From Stictocephala bisonia (lineage: Eukaryota; Arthropoda; Insecta; Hemiptera; Membracidae): DNA of 64,000 nucleotides. The translations under genes were made by a program, and so were the position numbers. Each line of letters opens with the position of its first letter. Position 1 is the stretch's first letter. The stretch is from positions 1,426,001 through 1,490,000 of the forward strand of contig JAQJVL010000149.1 of NCBI GenBank assembly GCA_035578905.1, in the 5' to 3' direction. Below, one piece after another: positions 39,001 through 52,681 of the stretch. The notes below the pieces were generated by a model. That model was not told where the DNA came from. It saw only the letters and a program-made list of their open reading frames with translations, and made no database searches.

Positions 39001-42000
39001 CAAATGGGTGAGATTTTGGATAGTCTACCTCCCTGTGGCATTTTCTCATTATCACTAAAATGCCAGAATCTTAATATTAATTGAAACCTATTCCGGCTCA
39101 TAATTTTACCTACAACACAATTTTTATAGAGTATGTTATTCGACCAATAATCTGTCAGTCGAGGCATTGGCACAAGACCCATCCATAACAATAATCCCAA
39201 GAACTTTTTTATTTTGTCTGGATTAGTAGGTCTCCATTTTCGCAGTCTACTACTACGATTCAATCATAATTTACTTATAACCTGAGCAGCATTACGATTG
39301 GTTTCGTCAACCATAACCTGTATGATTTCATCAGTCAAATATGCATAAAAGTAATCAACAGGTTTTGCATTTTGTGGAAGATTGAATGAAAATGTTGGTA
39401 CTCCGTCAAATTTAATATTTTTTGCCTACCCTCAAACAATTGCCATTTTTCATCTTCATCTGAAATTTGGATTTCAGACATTTGGATTTTTTCATTTTTA
39501 TTCAACACTGTATTTTTCACCTAAATTAATATTTATATCTTCTCTTTGTACATGTTCTATATTTACAACTTCATCAACATTCATAACGCTTTCATCATTC
39601 ACACAGTTATTTTCACTAATAATTTCAGTTATAACTTCATTCATATCTTCATCATAATTATTGTCTACAACATTACTTAACTCACCATCTAAGTCACTCT
39701 CCGATAAAGAGTCGTATCTGGGAGCAAAGTCGGGATCTTCGTCCGTGTTATCCATATCGCTCTCTTCATTACTTCCCCAACCATCATCACTAACACGGTC
39801 CATTTGTGGGTCATATTCACTTGTCATAGGATCGTACAAAGCGTTTGTTATTTCATCACTATTCAAATCACCCATTGTTGAAAATATAAACTAACTAAAT
39901 AAACTAAAATAAAATACAAACACTCAAAGACATACGTAACATGGAAGGATATCTGAACAAAATGTAAAATTCAGTGTGAATACACTACACCTAACAACAC
40001 ACAAACTGTAACCAAGTGAAGTTAGATTTACACTAAGCGGGTGCCGAGTTCAATAAAAAGCGCGCGAAATAACACGAACATGTGTGTCACGATTTACCGC
40101 GCACCGAGTGCAGTACTGCCAATATCTTACGTGAAATATACCCAAAAACAATGTTGTTCCGATCGGGTCGGCACATTTATTTTTCAATTAAAATTCGTTA
40201 ATAAAAAAATTTGCCGACCCGATCGGGCCATAATTAACAGCTGTTATTTGAAACATTTTATTTATAAAATATCATATGACACTACGTAACAAACATATTA
40301 CAACAAAAATTAATGAAAAAAAAGTAACGATAAAACTTGGCAATATGGGGACATCACCGGTCCATCCCAGTGGCAGCTAACGTGTTAAATACTACCCTTA
40401 TATTTTTTTAAAAGAATCAGATGATTAACTGCAAGTCATTACAATAAATAACACAATATGACAGACAGTAACTGACCACTGTAAATGTGCACAACAAAAT
40501 CATTAACAATAAGTGAACTTATTAGTTGTTTTTCATAACATTTATTATCAGTCGTAACATAACTGAGGATGTATACAACGAATTAAGAGTCTAATTGAAA
40601 AAATATTGTTAAATCACCATTCACAGCAAAATTTGATGATAAATTTATCAATATCATTCATTGTTGTATTAATACAAAGATTTGTCTAAGCTTGAACTTG
40701 ACCTCTATATTGCTGACATTTCTCCATACTAGAATATAACTAGGTTCAGATTAAACTCAGATAAAACTTCAAATTCTTGCACATCTCTACTACTTTTAGT
40801 AATAAAAACCAATAAAAAATGTAAAAATGGAGATTATGTTCTTAATTAACAATTTCACAATGAAAGCAGACCAGAAATTCTTGGAGGTTGTGCAACCGCC
40901 AAGAGGAAGTGGCTAACAAGACCTCGCCGTTTTCCCTCTCCGTAGTAGCCACCAATGATCACCAGGTCCAACTCTGTCATGGCCCCTGCCGTATACTGCA
41001 ACAATCATTCTGTATTTAAGTTTTTTTATGTTTCTCCTTTTGGTTTTAGTTGCAGGATGACATAAAAGGACATCTATATATATCGTATGGTTTTTTTGTC
41101 AGCTACCATTATTATTATTTTTTTTAACTTAAACTTATATAAAAGCTGAGATTTATAGTTGGACAAAAAGTCCAAAAGTCATTACTCTATAATAAAAATT
41201 AAAAATAAATAAATAACAAATTATCTCCAGTCACAAAACTAAATCAACTCCATCAAGCCATTTAAGACCTGCCTCACTGATTCCATTTATGCTAGCTTAT
41301 CCCTTCGTAAAACAGCACAAGGGGCACTCTATAACTATGTGATCCATTTTTTTGGATAGACTCCCTGCAATCACATGACTGATCTACTGTCAATCCCCAT
41401 TTGTATTTCCAGTAGTTACATCTGCCCATACTTGGGAAAGTTAATGATTTTTTTTAACTGAATAAAGATAAAGTTAATGCTCTAAAAATAACTAATTGAA
41501 GTTAAAAGTTAGTTTTGGTACAGTAAAATATACATAAAAAATACTTAACCTGTAAGATCTTTTATTAATTATAATATCTTTGATAAATAGGCCTATTTAT
41601 AATACATTATTATATAATATTAATTAGACTATAGCGATTTCTGCAGTAATTTTTGTTATATAACTGTCTGAAATCTTAAAAATAAATATTTCATTTCTAA
41701 AATTGTTAACAAAAACTGACTTAAGTCATTGAAATTAAAGTTTTACATTTTTAAGCCATACTTTAAAAAATCAATAACCATCTTATAGGAAATTCACGAT
41801 AACAAAACATTTTTTTTCAAATTGGCGCATATAATAAGAAAGGCCAAATAATATTGTGAAATGTTAACTCCAGATGGTTTTTATCAGACTGGAGATGATA
41901 AGGAAGGGTCACTGATAAGAAATGTATGGACTGATTAGCAGTAAACAAAAACTGCACAAAATATACTCACTCTATAAGTGAGTGAAAGCAGATCTATTCA

Positions 42001-45000
42001 TACTATTTTCGACAAGCAGTTATGTTTATTAGATGTTTAAGAATTTGCCGTTCTGAGTGCATGTTTTATTATTACTGAAATGAGTTAATTAAAAATTATG
42101 AAAACTACTAAATCGTTAATAAAATACAAAACTAATTACCATTGATAATATTATTGATATTAATATTAAAGATAGTATTATAATTATCTTTTCTTTTCAA
42201 CGGTGCCAATAGCAAAATATTGAAAACAGAACTAAATATAGCAATTGTTATTTGAAATCTGTCCTGCAATCTTGAAGATAGTTTATTCTGTTGTGTGGTA
42301 TCATATAATGGATTGATTTTACCAAGTAAGCCTAATTTAAAATAAAGTAAACATTTGAGGAAATGTTGGTTTGATTAACCATTTAAATAGTTTGTTCCCG
42401 ATTACTCTTTAACAGGACAATTTAGATCTGTAATTTGGTATGATCAATTAATCAATTATTGACAGCATTAACGTCAAAATGCAACAGATTTTCCTAATTA
42501 ATTATACAGATAGATGGGTAAACAGGTAAAATTACAGTATTAGAGTTCATGAAAGATAAACAAGCTTAGGCCCACTGCGTTGATTTAAAGCAAGATAACT
42601 AAATGACTATATCAACTTTATCCCTAAACATTAACTAATCAAGTGAAATGATCACCTCAGGGACAGGTCAATCCCACAACAATGGTATACCCGTTTGGTC
42701 CGCCCTTTTTATTTGTAGGGCAGTAAATTGTGACTAAAGGGGAGGGGGTGCGTCTTCAAAACAGTGACCTTGCTTGCCAGTGACAATTGGAGGATGAGGA
42801 AAACAATCGGTCTATGACCTGAGTTTTAGATACTTTCTCCCCAGTTCACATTCCACGGACCAAATGGCACCTTTTATCACATTTGAAAAACTAACTGAGT
42901 TACTTTAACCGTTAGCCAAATTTTAAACTAGTTAAAGTTAGAAGTTAAAGATTACTAAAACTAATAAATAAGTTAAAAAGTTAATAGAAAAAGTAACGAT
43001 TAAATTTAATCCTTAATTATTTTTAATCATTAATCCCAAGTATGCATCGCCCACTCCAGTTCGGAACCGATTCAATAATGTCCACTCCCTACGAGGGAAG
43101 TTCATCCCGCCTACAGGTATTGATAGATCGTTAATAAGGAACTTATTTTGTCCATCAAAACTGTTCCACGCTATGGCCCAGCTAATATTGGGAAAGAAAT
43201 TCGATCTGCTCAACTGGAAATCAGTACATAGAGATGATGTTGTTCGCATCCACACCAAATCTTTAAAGCTGTATGTATCCCCCGGGTAGTTCTAAACGAG
43301 CAATAAACCTGGTAGCTGGACCGTCACAAATTTGTGATCTCCCAGCTATAGCAGCTACCACACAAAAAAGGGACATGTAGATAAAAAGAAGAATAAAACA
43401 ACATGTATCAAATCTTTCACTTGCTTTGAAAAACATACCTAGGATTAATAAAATAATCCCTGTGAACTGGGTAACTATGGGAATTTCAGTTTAATAAGGT
43501 GAAACTATGTTAGAATAAAATAAAATACACTTAATTACCATATGATATTTTACTAAGTTTGGCATAGCTAGAAAAAATGCAACATTGTCAATATTTAAAG
43601 ACAATTTTCTAAAATGTACTAATAGTACAATTTTAAAGCTGAAATAAAATTGGAACAGAGTGAATCCACAATAAAACAATACAAATAATATATTGTTCTG
43701 TTTTATTTTTTGCTAGGTAATAACTTATTGTGAATAGCTTTTTCTCTGACTTTTAAACTTATACTAATCATCGATATTTATACATTGTGAATAACTTGTT
43801 TCATTGAACAGATATTAATTTATTTGTATCAAATCAAACAAGAAATACAATCACATTACATACAAAGTGATACGTTACTAACAAAATTATGGTCATTTTT
43901 TAAATTGTATATTTATCGTATGGTTTTTTTATCAGCTACCATTCATTTTTTTTTTCCTTTAAGATGTGACATATATTTGGATTAAGATCCAAAAGTCATG
44001 CAATATATAATATCAAATAAAAGTGATCTCCTGTCACAAAGCTAAATCCAATCCATCGAGCCATTTATGACCTCCCTCACTTATTCTGTTTATACTAGCA
44101 AATCCCTCCGTGAAAGAACGCAGGGGACATTCTGTAATTATGTGATCCATTGTTTGCGTAGACTCCTCGCAATCACATGACTGATCTAGTGTCAATCCCC
44201 ATTTATACTTCCAGTAGTTACATCTACCCATGCCAGTTCAGAACCTATTCAAAAGTGTCCATTCCCTCCGAGGGAGGTTCATCCCACCTACAGGTATTGA
44301 TGAAGCATTAATAAGGAAATTATTACATCTCAAAACTGTTCCACGCTACGGCCAAGCTAGTATTGGGCAACAAATTTGAACTGCTCAACTGGGAACCTGT
44401 ACGTAGAGGTGGGTTTCGAGATTTTAAGCGACCGTTATGACGAGGGAGATCCTGTGTAATTGGGAGGTGCGGGGCATTCCAGATATTATTGAATTCTTTA
44501 AGTAGTGTCTCCTGACGTCTATCTCTGGAGGAGCTATATTGCACAGTACTGGGAGCCAAAGAAATGGAGTTGCCATGAGAATACCACTAATAACTCTCAT
44601 AGCTCTATTAAGTTGGACATCAATTACTTTTGTATGTGCGCTATTTAGCCATACAGGAGCACTGTATTCAGCAGCAGAATATATCAGAGACAAAGCAGTT
44701 GTACGCAGGACGTGCGCGTTGGCTCCCCAAGTTGTTCCAGCAATATGATGTAGTACATTTGCCCTGGTTTCAATTTTGGATGCTGTTTTTGAAGATGGCT
44801 TTAAAACGTCAGCGATCGATCTAATGTTACTCCCAGGTACTGTGGATGATCATTGTGATGTAGTTTTACACCATTTAGAAAGATGTTCAGTTTTCAATTA
44901 GCCAGTCTATTACTTAGGTGGAAGCAGGCTACTTCGGATGGGTTAGGATTTAGCTTCCAGGTTCTGAAATATCCTTCGAGGGCTGCAAGGTCACTTGTAA

Positions 45001-47216
45001 ATGTTTCTTCAGTAGCTTTGAAGTCCTTATGTTGGTAAGCTAAAGCAATATCATCTGCATATATAAACTTTCTAGACTTTGTTATTGGGATGTCAGCAGT
45101 ATACATGTTCAACAAAATGGGAACAAGAACAGACCCCTATGGCAGACCATCCTTCAACTATTTAAAAGAGTTTTCTTCACAATTAATTGAGATATACTTT
45201 TATTAGCCTGGCACTAAGCATTGACTTCAAAAGTTGCAAAGGACTTTTTTATATTAAATCCATACAACAAGATATTAAAATAATAAATAAATGAGAAATC
45301 CCAGGTAAGGTAAGGTAATACACTGCACAATCACTGGTGTGTTAAGCTGGTTAATTTATAGTACTGTACTGGCACTAGCAATCACATAATAAGCTGCTCA
45401 TTTACCTCAGGCTTAATTTTAATCCAGCCTTCCCGCCTGGAGTTAGGCTTGTAGATTGAATTAGGTTCTTTAACCACAACTCCCTCCTCTAGATTGTCAA
45501 TCGCATTGTTTAGAGCAACCAACACCTCTTCCCTGTATCATAACAATAATTACTTATCTCATATATATAAAATGAGATATTGTGTTTTAGCATTATGAAG
45601 GACATAAATGGCTTATATATAAACAAGAAGATAATATATATAGTAAGAATTATGTTGTGAAATTATGAAGAATCAAATTTTCCTCTATTCTTCCTGTGTT
45701 TTCCCTTACTTAACCTGATTTGTTGAACTACTCATTTGTACTCATTTAGGTGCAGTTCACCAACTAATGTCATAATACGTAACCAGACATTCTAAAAAGA
45801 GCCTTATTTTTATTTATCTCCTTGTTGGTAACATGTATTTTTTTCTTTTCTTTTTTACTAGAAAATAAGAATACAGTTTTCAATGAAACTTTCATTATTC
45901 TATACAGCAGGGGGAAGGTTGTGAGGGAACTGCACCACCAAAGTTACTACATTATTCAGGATACTAGTTTAGACGACGCCATCTGTATTTTATTTTGGAT
46001 AGGATTAAATGGTGACAAGAATTTGTAACTATTATGAATTAATTATACTACTGAACATTTTTCTGAGTTTGGGAAAACTGAAAGTGTTTTATTGATATCA
46101 AAACATCATTATTAAGATAGTTTATTTTTATAATATAATAACCTAATATATGACTTGTCACCATTATTGTTCAATTGTGCCCTAGAATATATAATGACCT
46201 AATATATGGCTTGTCGCCATTATTGTTCAATTGTGCCCTAGAATATATAATGACCTAATATATGGCCTGTCGCCATTATTGTTCAATTGTGCCATAGAAT
46301 ATGTAATGAGAGAATGGTACAAAACAATCCAAAGAATATAAAAATCGGATCTTCAAAATATAACATAGATCTTAGTTGTCTGAGGCTTGCTGATGATCTG
46401 TCACTGCTGGCCAATTATATTCAGGAGACCAATCAACAAATAACCACATTACAAGACATTTCCCAGAAGAGATCGGCCTCAAAATAGCCTTTGAGAAAAC
46501 GGAAATAATGCTAACTGACCTGCCACTCGCAAATAAAATCAAAATAGAACATCAAGAAATAAAAATTATAAAGAACTTAAAATATTTAGGTGAAAATATA
46601 ACATACAATCTCAACGAAAAGTCATAATGAAACAATAGAATAAATAAACTGGTTAGAGCACAATACTATAAAGAATACATATAATAAAAAATACCTTTCA
46701 ATAGCTGAAAAATTAAGACATTACAGAACAGTTACATAACTGATAATAACATACACAAGTGAAACAATCTTTAAAACAACTAATACCATTGCAATAGACA
46801 AACTACTTAAGATAGAAAGAAGAATAATTAGAACCTGCATTAACAAGAACTATCAAGAGAATGGACACTGGAGACTAGCTTCCAACGAAACAGTTTACAA
46901 GGAGATAGAACCTGCATTAACAAGAACTATCAAGAGAATGGACACTGGAGACTAGCTTCCAACGACACAGTTTACAAGGAGATAGAACCTGCATTAACAA
47001 GAACTATCAAGAGAATGGACACTGAAGACTAGCTTTCAACGAAACAGTTTACAAGGAGATAGAACCTGCATTAACAAGAACTATCAAGAGAATGGACACT
47101 GGAGACTAGCTTCCAACGAAACAATTTTCAAGGAGATAGAACCTGCCACGAGTACAATAAAAAAGAAACGAATCTCATTCCTCGGACAATTAATCAGGAC
47201 AACTGAGGAGAGATTA

Positions 47217-47254
<38 letters not shown>

Positions 47255-50200
47255 GGGAAAGCTATGGAACGGTAAAACCAATATAAGATGGATTATGAAA
47301 CTTAGGGAAGACATGAGAGAGCTGCAAATTACATTAGAAGAGTTGAAGAATAAAACAAAAAATATCAAGCTTCTAAATGATAAGCAGACCAGACTACTAA
47401 TCAAAATAAATAGACAAATGATAGGAATTGATACCAGATGAAGAAAGAAAAGTTACGGTCCTAACGCATGAAGAGATACTGGTCTGAGAGAAGAAAAAAG
47501 AACACAAGAAATTGACTAAAGTGGTCCAATTAAGGCCATAAAATAAAAAATATACAATAATAATAACCTATTAAATGGTTCATGATATTCAGAAACTATG
47601 TGATAATAATAGTTTTATTTTTTTATTTATTCTTAAGACGCTGATTGTCAATATATGGGCAAATATGGATTTTGAATGAGTGTGATGAGTGTAAATGAGC
47701 TAATGTAGTCATTGTTACTAACTAAGTCCAACTATTCCTTAAAAAGTGTCATTAATTGATAGCCCAATGACAAATGAACAGCGTCAGTGTCTCATATGTA
47801 AGAATGCAGTCATTGTTACTTTATGAGTTTGACTTAGCTCAGAAAGGACTATTTATTAATAGCCCAATAGCCAGGAAAATTAAGCCTTAACTCTATTGTG
47901 TTTATTTATTTATTCTATTTAATTTCAGATATAGAACAAGAGTTTGGTCAGAAGATCATTCATTATTCATTATACGCCGATTGTAGATATATGGACGAAA
48001 ATGAAGGGTGAATGAGTGTGATGAGTTTAGATGAACGAGTGTAGATGTCGGCACTGGTGGCGCAGTGCTGTAACCCAGCTACTTGGGGACAAAGTGTTTG
48101 GGAGATTGTAGGTGATAGGTTGGATGCTTGGTCCTCTTAATACCGACATAGCGTCCGCTCAATGGTTGCTATCGGCGTGGACACTAATACAGAAGTCTGG
48201 TATGTCCATGTTGGGTGGTAATCATTGTAAAATAGGGTTTTCACTGTATATGATTTCGACTTAGCTCAGAAAGGACTATTTATTAATTGGACTCTACTGT
48301 GTTTATTTATTCTTAAGACGCCAAACATCAAGATATGGGCAAATGTAGATTTCGAATGAGTGTGATGAGCGAATGTAGTCATTGTTACAAACTTGGGCAG
48401 ACTATTCCTTAGAAAGTGTCATTAATTAATAGCCCAATAAAAAATGAACAACTGGTGGTTATCAACTGATCCCTTTCAAAATTTGTTATGACTCTGATTG
48501 GGATTGAACTGAGAACCTTTAGTTTACGAAGAAGGGGATTCAACCAACTTCGCTTTTACTGCTGCTTTTACTAGATTAAAGACGGTTTGTAATTACATTA
48601 GTAATGAAATGAACTATATGAATTTTTAATCATATATTAAAATCTAATAATTTTTGTATAGTATCTTCTTTTTACCATGATATATATAATCCAAAAATGA
48701 TGTACCAACTCATCATGAAATCTCCGGAACCACAGAACAGATTTTTATGAAATTTGGAGGGAAGTTAGTATTTGTATCATAGAGACCCACTAAGAAACAA
48801 TTTCTCAAAATTCCATTCCTAAGAGATAGAAACAAATGTTTCCTTTTTCCAAAAGAGTAATATTTGTATTAATTTAATAACTATGGGATACCCCTACACG
48901 CTTTGCATGGCAACCAAGTCACTCGCTGTGCTCGCCATGTAACTTTTGACTTCAAATATTAGTAATTAAGCTGGATTAAGTAAAAATCATATCATTTAAA
49001 TTCATTTACAGTAGCTCACTCACTCCACTTGATTTGCACTACATTTTATAATTATTATAAACAACCAATTTTATCAATAAGCCTATATCAAATGTTTTTA
49101 TTTTATTTAATGGCTGATGATAACATACACACAGACAGGCATTTATTGCTCTTTTATAATTAACTTGATATTTTACTATGCTGCTCTCTATGTTTAACAT
49201 AACAAATTATTTGGACCATATAACATTTGTTTATGCCGCCAGATGGTTGATTAAAATTAATCTCCATAAGAATAACATTGCAGCTTTGACACCGTGTAGG
49301 ACATAACATTTGTTTATGCCGCCAGATGGTTGATTAAAATTAATCTCCATAAGAATAACATTGCAACTTTGACACCGTGTAGGACAAAAACTTATGGAAA
49401 TTTCAAAAATCCAGCTCCGTTACGACCTAGGAATCAAAATTATCTTTTGAATAAAAAATATTTCATCAAAATCAGTCAAGTAATAATCTCAGAAAGTGAG
49501 TGAACTAAATGACCCGATTGTTTTAATACATAAGATTAATTAAAAAACTGATACAAAAAACATAAACATGACACAAAAGCTTGGCTAGTTTGTTTTTCAT
49601 TGTAAAATTTTTAAGTTCATTTCTGACATGATTACACTTCTTTGCATCCACCTAAAGTATACTTATAAGGTTTTCTAGACTGTAAAACTTTGTTATGTAG
49701 CAGAATGGCAGAAAGTTGAGCTTTCACATTGATGTATGGTTTAGAGAGAACCACAGATGGAGTGTACGCAGGCGTAGAGAACCACCCTGTGGTGAAGCAA
49801 GAGCTGTAGGCAAGTTTCAATAAAGTTAATATAATAAATACTTAAAAGTTTCAATATAAAGTTAATATAATAAATACTTAAATTTATCTTGTAGCTTAAA
49901 GTTTACTGAAAACAGTTGTATAGTAAAATGTATTTTGTCTGCCTTGCTTGTGTGATCTAAAGAAATAAGATAATATTCTTGTTTAGATACACAGACTAGT
50001 ATTTTATTGCTAATTTACAACTGATATGTTGAAATACTGTGTTACAGACCACTTGTCAGGAATGATGTAATCAGAGATTATAGAAAATCAGCAGAATTTC
50101 CAAGGTGACATTACAAAACAAAACTTACAGAAGTCCATAAGGAAAACAACAGAAGCAGTTTTATAACTTTTTGCTATCCTTAAACTTAGTACACAAAAAG

Positions 50201-52639
50201 GATTGAAATCAAAATTAATATGATATTGCTTTCCTGATATGTGAACTATTTGTTGCAAGTAAGAACTGTTCAAGAACCAAGAGTAAATTATTTATATCTA
50301 TTGGGGTACTGAACCAATAGCAACTGGCTGAGCAGCAAAATAGAAAAAATAAATAAATAAATTTCAACCTTAAAGCAGAAAAAAAAAGTTAAATGGAGCT
50401 AGGCACTGTCAACTGAATAACGGCAGCAGCACTTTCTTCTTCATTACATGTTACACTAGTTACAGGCAATGCACACTTATTTAGAGTTCACGTCTTTGTT
50501 CCTGCCTTGTCCTTTCCCTTGATTTAGACAAGTTTGTCCTAAATCAAATCTCACATACAAAATTAGTGACAAAGGGGGAATATGTGGAAACATGTCTAAT
50601 TTACATTCAAGACCATCCCTTGTGTATGGTATGATCTTTTTAAACAACATTTAAGTAAAATTGAAAATATATATATTTATATATATTACCCTGAATTGAC
50701 AGATTTTCGAGAAACATGCATCATTATGCCTTCACAAGGAATGAAAACCTGATCTAGGGTTGCCAACCGTTGCCTGAGCGGCTGGTTTGTCAGCACTGTG
50801 TCATTGAAGTAGAGAATGTCAAAAACGCAAAAACAAGGCTGATGAACATTTCCCACTCGTAATGACTTTACATCTAGGTTCATTCCTGGAACAAATTATG
50901 AAACACATTCCTTAGTATTCATAATTTTGGCAAGATACTATGAACCAATACAATAAAATATTAGAATACTAGTATTATTGTTACCATCAAATTTAAAATG
51001 ATGAGTAGTCAATGAGATTATAGTGTATAAACTATAAAAATGTTGATATAGGCTGAACAACAATTAATGATGTTTAAAGTAAGTTTTAGAGCCTCTCCTC
51101 GCAATATGAAGTTAGTATAATTTTAGAGCCTCTCCTCGCAATATGAAGTTAGTCTAATTTTAGAGCCTCTCCTCGCAATATGAAGTTAGTATAATTTTAG
51201 AGCCTCTCCTCGCAATATGAAGTTAGTATAATTTTAGAGCCTCTCCTCGCAATATGAAGTTAGTGTAATTTTAGAGCCTCTCCTCGCAATATGAAGTTAG
51301 TATAATTTTAGAGCCTCTCCTCGCAATATGAAGTTAGTGTAATTTTAGAGCCTCTCCTCGCAATATGAAGTTAGTGTAATTTTAGAGCCTCTCCTCGCAA
51401 TATGAAGTTAGTATAATTTTAGAGCCTCTCCTCGCAATATGAAGTTAGTGTAATTTTAGAGCCTATCCTCGCAATATGAAGTTAGTGTAATTTTAGAGCC
51501 TCTCCTCGCAATATGAAGTTAGTGTAATTTTAGAGCCTCTCCTCGCAATATGAAGTTAGTGTAATTTTAGAGCCTCTCCTCGCAATATGAAGTTAGTGTA
51601 ATTTTCACTGCTTCTATTCCACACCAAAACATGATGTATGATTTTTACTTTTTATTTTAAAAACCCCTAATTCAAATGGTAGTTTCTAATATTTATTGAA
51701 CAGAAGACTAGTCTGAACAAGTATTGGCGATTGATAAGAATTCATACAGCTCAAGGCAAAAATATAGCACATATATTTTTACAACTCATAGGTAACTGAA
51801 TTATAATAAGATTTTGAATATCATGAAGAGGAGTTTCATGGTTGATAATGACGTGCGAGAGTTTCTGACTTGTTGAAATGTGGTGTAGTTCTTCACACTG
51901 AAGTGATCAAAACTTTTCTAAATCAGTCTCTACAAGTTTAACAATGATAATTAACAAGAAAAACAGTTCTTTAGGTTAAATAGTAAAGCATAAAGTAAAT
52001 TAAATATTTGTATAGAAATATTGTATTCATAACAATTATATACATCTTGACCTAAGCTTCATTTTAATACTTTCTTCAAACTCGTTATGCGCCTCTTGAG
52101 GGAGCAAAGAATCATCCATGATATAAGAAAATTAGCTTTATGACCTTGAAAAATATTCCAATATTTATAACTGTAACCAGTAAACGCTAATTATGTTGTT
52201 TCTGGACATTTCAACAGCCCTCTATTTAGTATTGTGATAGTTATAAATTAAATTACAGTTATAAATAGTCATACAATTAAGAATAAAAGATTTTAAGCTT
52301 TACTTTATTTTCAATGTATTCCAAGCCTACAATTTTGCGAATATATTATGTTGCTTTTTTGCTGACTCCTCTCTCCCATGTGATAGCATGTGATCATCAC
52401 CTCATTTTCTTTAGAACTTTTGTAGTATGCTCTCTCTACTCACCTGAAGAAAATGCCAGTGGTGTTGAAAATTTGTGAGATTGTGTTCATTTTGTGTTTG
52501 TGACTACTACTCTGATGTTAGTGAACTTGTCTTTTAAGGTAAGTTTGCTGATGTCCTATCTCTCTAATATACTAATTCCTGGCCTAGTGCCCTTTAACCT
52601 AACCTCTTTAGAACTTTTGTAATTTCTGTATACCACATA

Positions 52640-52681
<42 letters not shown>

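Larger units (their letters stand above)
46141..47560 (+). pseudogene. Second LINE reverse transcriptase relic with internal tandem repeats
   Basis: SPLLFNCA(L/I)EY-like residues occur at about 46265, [15 protein letters not shown] with the RT A/DD box at about 46380, an AFEKTEIML block at about 46490, and [17 protein letters not shown] residues at about 46580. The C-terminal part is seen at 47253-47441 ([15 protein letters not shown]). The element is broken by stops, by a 56-bp repeat and a 77-bp repeat, and by a 30-base poly(A) at 47220-47250. The clade is not determined. Confidence 0.75.

Noticed and set aside
51084..51605. CRISPR-like array
   Set aside because: The 37-bp units are directly adjacent with no unique spacers, and this is eukaryotic DNA.
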